From assembly GCA_905221615.1 (NCBI GenBank), contig CAJNDT010002791.1, positions 372,001 to 436,000 of the forward strand: a stretch of DNA of 64,000 nucleotides, written 5' to 3'. This DNA is from Symbiodinium sp. CCMP2592 (lineage: Eukaryota > Sar > Dinophyceae > Suessiales > Symbiodiniaceae). Under the pieces are notes generated by a model. The model saw only the letters and a program-made list of their open reading frames with translations, did no database searches and was not told the DNA's origin. Both the position numbers and the translations under genes were made by a program. Shown here piece by piece: positions 55,820 to 64,000 of this stretch; the first letter of the stretch is position 1, and each line of letters begins with the position of its first letter.

Positions 55820-57592
55820 TTCAATCTGCTGTCCAGCAGCGTATCCAAAGATGGAACGGTCTTGTCCTTCAGCACAACCTTGAAGTTCGTATTCTTTAGC
55901 ACAGCCTCTTCAAGAAGAAAAACCATGTTTTTGCCGGTAGTTTCTTCCAGTGACTGCACCAAGGATCTTGCCACGAGAATGCCGTCGAAGTGACACGAAA
56001 CATGTTCTGCGGCCTCGCCTTGCCGAACGAAACAAGTCATCGACTGGAGGATTAGGTCTTCGGCGGCAGTCCACCAGAGGGCGAATATGCTTGCTTCTGG
56101 CCACTGAGTCCTGGAACCGCGACGCAACTGCAGGTAGTGACTTTGCAGTTGCGAGCAAGCGAGCCAGCGCAGACGGCGGCTTTCAGTCGAAAGTGCTGTC
56201 AAAAATGCCAGGCCTTGCTTTGGGATGTCCTTGAAGTTCGACGGCATCGCTCCATTGGCGACCTCCGTGAGAATCTTCTTGCCGACCGATTCGGTGCACT
56301 TCAGCTGATCACTGCAAACACGGCTGCGATTCGTGGCAATGGCACGCCATGAGGGAATTTCCAGGCCTGTCGGCTGTACCATGTCGCATAGTTGGACGAC
56401 GATGTTGAACATGGCTGAGGCGATGTCGTAGTCAGCTGTCTGAGGGCAGCAGATGGCTCGTGTGAGTCGAGACATACTCTGAGCACCGACTTCTGTGACA
56501 TATCGGCGGCAGCGGATGTCCCGGGGATAGAAGTACTGACGCTGTACTTTCACATATAGATTCTCGTCTGTTGAATCCGCCTCCTGAGCCGCCTCCAGCA
56601 CCTCCCGATGCAAGGATGTCTGTCTGTCTAATGCCTGGATAAGGTCCTCCCAGATGCTGGAATCGGCAGCATCGACGTCTGCGTTTCGCTTGGGAGCTCC
56701 TTTCTTTTTGTTGGGCTGCTGCGCCGCATCTTTCTTCTTGTAATTCTCAGCGAGCGTCCTGATGTTCAAACTTCGCGAGGAGTCTGCTGCCAGGCGAGAG
56801 CGAACGCCGGACACATGGTATGCCTCTATGAAGGTCATCTCTGTGTCATGAACCAGAGACACCACCGCGTCAAGTGACTTCTCGCAGAAGTAGACCGGCA
56901 GGTAAAGAGTCGTCTGGCCAACCTTAGGCAGAACTGTAGGTGCAGCTACAAGTCGGCCGCTCGCCAGCATCTTGTCGATCACCTGCTGGGCATCACAGCG
57001 GTTGAAATTGAAGACGAACTTGGCCTTGGCACTTTTCAGCTGTGCAGCGGTGAACCAGTCTTTACGCTCTGCGACCAGCCAGTCCCGCAATTGACTAACG
57101 GATTCCTCTTGCTCCGCTTTGTGCTTGGCGACGGTGGCCTGGACGGCGGCTGCCTGCACCTCCGCAGCCTTGACCTCTGCAGAAGGCTCTGCGACAGCAG
57201 ACGCGGCTGCTTTCTTGGAAAGGGCGTCCAAGACCTCACGCACAGGGTCGGCATCCGGAGTTTCATTTGGCGTTAAGCCACAGCTGCGCCGGACGGTCGC
57301 CAGCGTCAAGCCGCAGTCCCCGCCACGGACAACGTACTTCTCCAGGACATCGCGGCATTGCTCCGCTGTCCGATTCCTGGCATAGTTCCACACGCACCGC
57401 AGTGTTACCAGGCAAGCCGGGTTGTCCCGTAGGAAATCTTTGAGTGTGGGGTCCCGGGGGAAAATTCCGTGCGACGCCGCCAGCTCCTCTCTTCCTGCGA
57501 TGCGAGCAGGATCGACGAAGCTGCTTTTGTAGGCACAGACCGCTGTTCTTCTGAGAATAGAGTTGATGGTCTCATCGGTGACACCGCCGAAC
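55820..57592 (-). CDS. Transposase exon, copy B, cut by the assembly gap
   Basis: Counterpart of 41417-43189: helicase C-terminus, then the first ~525 residues of the frame starting at the internal GTG (57393). The C2H2 finger and the DDE core would lie in or beyond the gap and are not seen. One amino-acid difference from copy A was noted (EEAVLKN against EETVLKN). Confidence 0.7.
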
Positions 57593-57695
57593 CTCGCCGG
57601 ATCAGATAGAAGACAACGAAAGAGTTACACAAACCTCATGCTACAACTGCAACGTAAACACTCCGAATCAATATCATGTATATTTGACGAGCAAC

Positions 57696-59555
57696 TTTGG
57701 TGCTGTGTTGAGTTCGAAGCGTTTCCAGCCGCGCAACTCGACCAATGCCGTGTGGATGGCATAAGGCAAACGTTCCGGCACTTTGTCGGCAGAGATATGT
57801 TTCTTGTATATGTCCTCTCTCATGGAGCGCCGACTGCCTTGCACACTTTCCTGCCCCGTGACAACGATCTTGCCAACAATGTTCGCCGCCTGTTTCCGCA
57901 TCTCCTGTCCAGCTAGAATCTAGTAGGCTGATGTATCCTAGTGTTATGCAACGGTCTACACAACCGACTTCCGTTTTCCGTAAGAATACCAGCAGTTGTT
58001 CACTCACTGGCCTCGTCCACAAAGTAGATGTTCATGTCCAGGCAAGTGTGGTACTCTCCGAGGATCGCCTCCAAATGTGCCGTCTGTAGGCTCTGTCCGA
58101 CTCCACCGGAACCGATGCCCCAGAATGCACGGTCTACATTTTCGCCACGCAGAGCTAGTACGAAGGAAGCCATGAAGACCTGGAATGCTTCCGCGTTGGC
58201 CCAGTATGTGGTCTTCCAGAAGAGCTCGACTCGTTTCTTGACATCCTCTGCAACGGGATCCAGCATTCTGTGTGGCAGGTAGACGTACATGTTGTTGCGT
58301 GGTGTCTTGCGAACTGGATGCAAGCCGTCTGCGGTGAATGCGAAGGCTGCATCGGTCGTGCAGAAACCTCCCGCTGGCTTGACGTCCTGAGAACACCACG
58401 CGATGTAGTACTTGATGATGCTGTCATTGAGGAGAGAAGTCTGCCTCAAAGTTCGGACTGAGAAACTTTTAGAAGCTGCAAAATAAGATTACGAGTCTGC
58501 ATCCAGTAATGCTTATTTACTGAAGTGTTTCGGAAACAAGCAGCAATTTGACGTACAGCTTGCCGATGGTGTTGGCCATGGCCACTGTCCAATGGACCTT
58601 GTCATCGCCCGGATCTTGAACGTCGTCGACCTCCCCCGGATTGCTTCCTTTGGACTTCGGGGGCATACGGCAGATGGCAGCCTTCTCGCACGCAGTCAGA
58701 AGGATGTCGGATTGGAGCGAGTGTCTCTCCAATAGTTCTTGGGAAGCCTTTAAAATTCCATCGTGATCCCGGAAGACATTCCCGTGAAAGGACGCATAAA
58801 GGCCCTCCAGCTGGACGAGAAACTTCTTGCATCGTGCCAGTGTGCCCTCGGGAATGACGCCCTTGTAGGCGTTCCAGTGCCCGTGCTCCGAATAGAAGAA
58901 GCACTGCCCACCATGGGCTCGGACGTGTCTCCCAGACCCCTCAACAAGCTCGAGAAACAAAACTTCCTCTCGCCGACTGACATCGAGGAGTCGTAAGCGA
59001 TGTACGGCCAGTGCTCCTTGGACCACGTGTCTGAAGGTGGAGGACCACGAAGAACTGGGGCCATAGTCTGCAATAGTGCGTTCCAGCTCACTCACTTCAC
59101 GAAGAATGCAGCCTTCGGTAGCCGGAATGTCAGACGCCGCTGACTCAGCAGGAACGGAGGAGATGTCAAAATCCGTCTGCATGATTTGACTCAAGGTGCT
59201 CTCCAAAGCGTCCGTCCCAGCGGGCTCTTCGGCTTCCATGAGCCCAGCCCCACCGGCATCCGGAGCTCTGGCATCGGCGCCGTCCGCTGTTCTCTGTCGC
59301 TTTGGACCTGGCTCGGCCGCGCCGTCTGCCTCTGCGGGCGCAGGTAGATCTGCATAAGTGTCCATCTCCTGTTCCAGCATTTGTGAGAATGACGGGTTTT
59401 GGGAGTCTGGAGGCTGGCTGCCGCCGCGAAGATCTTCCCGAGTCGAGGAAGTCAGCCGCACACAAGACCTCAGATCATCTCGCCGCCAAGACATGAGTCT
59501 GTCAACCCGATTTCTGAGAATAGAGTTGATGGTCTCATCGGTGACACCGCCGAAC
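57696..59555 (-). CDS. D5-like helicase domain, complete unit, copy B
   Basis: Exons 59555-58521, 58465-58012 and 57904-57696 match copy A, with the same GVGQS P-loop variant, FVDE and GWKRFELN. The change at 58449 (copy A 44046) is silent (Leu to Leu). The linker reads TADGADAR where copy A has TADSADAR. Confidence 0.65.
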
Positions 59556-59974
59556 CTCGCCGGATCAGATAGAAGACAACGAAAGAGTTACACAAACCTC
59601 ATGCTACAACTGCAACGTAAACACTCCGAGTCAATATCATGTATATTTGACGAGCAACTTTGGTGCTGTGTTGAGTTCGAAGCGTTTCCAGCCGCGCAAC
59701 TCGACCAATGCCGTCTGGATGGCATAAGGCAAACGTTCCGGCACTTTGTTGGCAGAAATATGTTTCTTGTATATGTCCTCTCTCCTGGAGCGCCGACTGC
59801 CTTGCACACTTTCCTGCCCCGTGACAACGATCTTGTCAACAATGTTCGCCGCCTGTTTCCGCATCTCCTGTCCAGCTAGAACCTAGTAGGCTGATGTATC
59901 CTAGTGTTATGCAACGGTCTACACAACCGACTTCCGTTTTCCTTAAGAATACCAGCAGTTGTTCACTCACTGGC

Positions 59975-62900
59975 CTCGTCCACAAAGTAGATGTTCATGT
60001 CCAGGCAAGCGTGGTACTCTCCGAGGATCGCCTCCAAATGTGCCGTCTGTAGGCTCTGTCCGACTCCGCCGGAACCGATGCCCCAGAATGCACGGTCTAC
60101 ATTTTCGCCACGCGGAGCTAGTACGAAGGAAGCCATGAAGACCTGGACTGCTTCCGCGTTGGCCCAGTATGTGGTCTTCCAGAAGAGCTCGACTCGTTTC
60201 CTGACATCCTCTGCAACGGGATCCAGCATTCTGCGTGGCAGGTAGACGTACATGTTGTTGCGTGCCACTTCACGAAGAATGCAGCCTTCGGTAGCCGGAA
60301 CGTCAGACGCCGCTGACTCAGCAGGAACGGAGGGGATATCAAAATCCGTCTGCATGATCTGACTGAAGGTGCTCTCCAAAGCGTCCGTCCCAGCGGGCTC
60401 TTCGGCTTCCATGAGCCTAGCCCCACCGGCGTCCAGAGCTCTGACATCGGCGCCGTCCGCTGTTTTCTGTCGCTCTGGACCTGGCTCGGCCACGCCGTCT
60501 GCCTCTGCGGGCGCAGGTAGATCTGCATAAGTGTCCATCTCCTGTTCCATCATTTGTGACAATGACGGGTTTTGGGAGTCTGGAGGCTGGCTGCCGCCGC
60601 GAAGATCTTCCCGAGTCGAGGAAGTCAGCCGCACACAAGACCTCAGATCATCTCGCCGCCAAGACATGAGTCTGTCAACCCGATCCGAGAGGATGGGTAC
60701 GGGAATGACCAAGGACTCAAACCCGTTGTCTGGGTGAAGACACACAATTCGCAGGTCCGTTGCAGCTACATCGTAGTATTGTCGAAGGATCCAAGCGTAG
60801 ATGTTGAGCTGAATGCGGTAGTGCCAGACCACGGAGTCCTCTGTGTCCTCGAGTGGAAAGTGCAGTTTGCGACCAAAGCTGCAATCCTTGGACGCCAGCT
60901 GCTTCGTCCGCTTCCAGTCCAGAAGACAGATCTCCGAGCCACGCTTCGCCACAGCGTCGATGGAGCCGGCCAGATCCTCAGCCTCCGCGTAGATGGTCCA
61001 CTCCGTTCGATAAATGGTCCATCCCTCTGAGGTGAAGGCACGCAGAAACTTCAGAAAAGTGCACATCTCTGTTGACTGCAAGGGTACACTGCCGCCATTC
61101 AGCAAGCACTCGCAAAGAGCATGTGTCCAGGTTCCCTGCGACGCGGCCTTCCTGCGATTGTTGTCCCACATGCCCAGAATCTGCGTGTCTGTCAAAGTAA
61201 CGATCTCCGCTAGATGACGATACCCAGGATGTGTCCACACGAGGTTCCGAAGTCGGCAGCAGATGGCTTCGACATCCACGTCGGAGGATTCCACTAGATG
61301 AGACAGCACCGCGTCCGCGGGTCCCTCCGCTCGCAAGGCTCGTCGAAGTTCCGAGACAGCGTTCGTAGACAGATAGTCGGCACGTGGCCAATTGCGACCG
61401 CCGCGCATGGCTCGCACGGCTTCCACAGCGTTGAAGCTCCGGGCAAGCTTGTGAATAAGACCCGTCACAGACATAGAAACCTTCCGGCCCCGCCAGGTGT
61501 ATGTGTGATCCGCCTCGCGAAACTCCAAATGCGTGTCCCGCGGGTGCGTGTGCACAATGGCCAAAATATCCAGAATTTCCAGTCCTTCAAGACGTTCCAC
61601 ATTGAAAGAAGACGGACTTGCTGCGCAAATAGAGCGGGGACCAGTCCACTGCCTTAGACTTATCGGCAGGAAAGTGTCCAGCCCGAAGTCAAGCAAGGAG
61701 CCGGTGCCGGTCGGCCGGTCCATCTGTGTTGCCACTGAGAAGAAAACACTGTCACCCAGCTGGCCACGCGCTTCCTGGACTCGCTGCATCAAATGGACAT
61801 CTGATACAGCCTCCTGAGCTTCCATGGCCTGTTGCTCATTGGAGAAGATCATTGAGAGCCTGTCTTCGACATCGACCAGACGATGGCAGAGTTGTTCGAA
61901 TCTGAGCTCATCTCCTTGGAAACACAGATACTGTTTGCGCAGTGCCTGTAGACGGCGTTTCTCGATCTGCAAGCGGACGGCCGAGGTCACCTGCACCGAA
62001 GTCCCACCGAGACGGTCTTCGAGATAGTATTCGGGAGCACATGCCAGACAGAGATCTGCGTTCGCGATTCCATGGTTCTGACAGAACCAATATTCGCACT
62101 CACTGCAGCAGGCCAGGCTTTCACAGGCACAGTACGCACATCCCGGATATCCGAACGACGTCATGTACTTGAATGGGAGAGCTTCGACTTGAAAGCTTTC
62201 TATCTGAGCACTGGAAGGTGTAATGCAGACTGCGGCACTTCTTACCCAAGGCTCGATGCTCTGCTCCGCAGTCAGAAGGATGGTCGCGATGTCATGACCG
62301 TCCACAGCGAACTCCAGGAAGTTGCTGTCCCAGTGAAATGCGAAGGTGTGCCCTGAGTTCCTTCCCTCCTTCAGATGCTGCGGCATGGGGATGGCAACCC
62401 GTTCGCCATTGGCCAGGCGGAATTGCATCTCCCCTGTTGCAGTAAAGGGTCTCCGAAGCACCATGCACGTGCTGCTTTCTGGGGTACTACGGAAGTTTGA
62501 GCGTCGCAATGCCAAGACCAGAAAGTTCGTATCCCATGGCAGCCGCACACGCATGGAACTTCGATGACAGGTTTGGTGCTCCGACTTCCAGTACACGATG
62601 CGTGTGGAGCTCTGCGGGCTTCCCATAGGAGCGACCAGGCTCGGCATGTGTTCTCCTTGTCCGTGTAGCCAGAGTTTCGTCCCGAGAGACGACAGAGCAT
62701 GAAGTACGGAAGGAGAGCAGGAGACTGTCCTGATGCCTTCTTCCCACGCTTGCAAAAGGTTACCAAAGAAGGCAGATTGGCAGAAACTAGCACGAAGCCG
62801 CACTTTCAATTCCAGATCCACGTCATGCCAAAAGCGGCCTTGCTGAACGCACTCCCTGAGTTGCGTGCTGCAGCTAGCCAGACACAGAAAGTCCTGGAGG

Positions 62901-63965
62901 CTTCCGAGGAATGACACCGGCGGAGGAGACACGCTCAACCAGTCTGTCGTTCCACCACGCAGGTCCAGCGCTGACAGAAAGGCTTTAGTGCCGAGCTCCG
63001 TCGGCAGAAAGCAGCTGTTGCTCGGGTTGTGATGATCGTCTGCCGAATTCTCTTCGCCGAACATGGACACCGTCACATGCGCCCATTGCTCCACATCGCA
63101 GTCCTGCAGGGATAGCATCCCATGACGGTGTCCGTCGAGGAAAACTTCCAGCCTGTGATTGTACCACTGTACCTGCAACAGGCGGTCGGCCGTGCACTGT
63201 GGGATGCTAGTGAGGAATTTATCGCTCGGGCGACCAAGGCGACTGTGCCCCAATTCAGTCATCACAGTTTCGGCAAAGGGCGCCCCCATGTCACACCAAC
63301 AGCGATCCCCGATGGGGGAGCAGCCTCCAATTGAAACCACAACACGCCGTGGCTGGTCGGTGCTGCTTAGGCGGAAGTAGACCAGCGATAGTACGGGCTG
63401 CAGCATGCTCCACTTCCGGATGAGTGAGCCGCAGACCTTCTTCGCCGTGACGTGCACTGGCCATTCCACAGCCACGATGCGAGAACCGCCGATTGCGGCG
63501 GCCAGCAAGGACTTCCGATCCCCCAGCCAGTTCCTGTCCACGGCAGCCGCAGGCAGGACGCCCGCGTGTCTATCGAGCCAGACGTCCGAAGACGTAACCA
63601 GGTCGCGTGTCTCGCGGCAGGCACGCTCGAAGTGCACGGCCGTGCGAAGATCTCCTAGTCTGCAAACGAGCTCTTTCGAGAGATGCACGGGAAGACCTTG
63701 CAAGCTCCCACCAGATAAGTCCGATCCGCCGCCCAAGCTGTCCTGAATGACGAAGACTCCGGTGCACTCGGTCGGATCAATGACCCAGACAGCCATCTCG
63801 TTGCAGTAGACAAGCGGGGAGTGTGTGCGGTGCGTGCACGCTTTCTTCCATGCGTGTCGCTTATTACTTTGGTTGACTTCCAGCACACCTTCTTTCTTCC
63901 TCAGGGCGACGAAGTGCTCTCCGATGGTCAACACAAACTGGCCATCTGCGACCGCCGAGATCTGC
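59975..63965 (-). CDS. PD-(D/E)XK nuclease exon with truncated helicase, copy B
   Basis: Counterpart of the 3,991-nt exon 49562-45572. All nuclease residues seen in copy A are present (GTWTHAL, LAGSIDAV, LLDWKRTK, QLNIYAW). One difference was noted (VATQMDRP against VATHMDRP). The window ends in the preceding intron, so exon 1 of this copy is not visible. The next exon downstream, 59867-59659, again carries the shortened-unit helicase C-terminus. Confidence 0.7.
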
Positions 63966-64000
63966 CTCCATGTTGTGCGAGCGACTGCTTTCCTTACAAT

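Larger units (their letters stand above)
55820..64000 (-). repeat. Near-identical second copy of 41417-49597 (copy B)
   Basis: Every matching point is offset by 14,403 bp with no indel. I noted six substitutions in about 8.18 kb: copy A 41502, 44046, 44878, 45102, 45440 and 47321. It carries the same internal duplication and 790-bp loss as copy A. Confidence 0.95.

Noticed and set aside
55717-57393. 558-codon open frame running through the N gap
   Set aside because: The last part is translated from N and satellite; only the part above 55820 is real sequence.

Overview
The window looks like nuclear DNA of a photosynthetic dinoflagellate. Genes are sparse and heavily split. Reading frames of recognisable plastid and eukaryotic proteins can only be joined by introns with GC or GA donors as well as GT, and the junctions usually carry a short AG|G-type repeat at both ends, a dinoflagellate habit. 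Microsatellites and satellite-like arrays fill much of the rest. I cannot name the genus. Exon edges were inferred by eye from protein continuity. || Left part (about 0.6-24.2 kb): every recognisable gene is on the + strand. In order: an unrecognised spliced gene cut off by repeats (0.64-1.79 kb), a cysteine-rich zinc-binding protein (5.87-6.72 kb), a UFM1-specific protease of the UFSP2/peptidase C78 type (8.22-9.97 kb), an EF-hand plus adenylate-kinase gene (11.3-12.75 kb, perhaps to 13.67 kb), a Rieske oxygenase of the pheophorbide a oxygenase/TIC55/PTC52 family (15.5-18.8 kb) and a zeaxanthin epoxidase (19.8-24.16 kb). The last two are pigment-related, plastid-type enzymes lying head to tail. 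|| Middle part (24.2-38.2 kb): no convincing gene. It holds a TAG/GTA trinucleotide tract, a one-strand pyrimidine tract, degenerate TATTAG repeats, (TA)n/C-tract modules, a foldback element with a 9-bp satellite core, and telomere-like GGGTTTAG motifs. The + strand block on the left and the - strand block on the right converge here. || Right part (38.2-64 kb): the - strand carries a very large mobile-element gene. Seven exons separated by six short introns (55-107 bp) can be read in frame as one product of about 3,510 residues. It joins repeated F-box-like/jelly-roll-like modules, a Cys/His-rich finger, a PD-(D/E)XK nuclease, a D5-like superfamily 3 helicase (present once truncated and once complete, by an in-frame tandem duplication), a C2H2 finger and a DDE transposase. 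After a ~134-bp tandem array, an unrecognised - strand ORF, an AT/GC-alternating satellite and a 100-N gap, an almost identical second copy begins inside the transposase and runs to the window edge. Because the gap lies between the copies, it is open whether they are a real tandem pair or an assembly duplicate.
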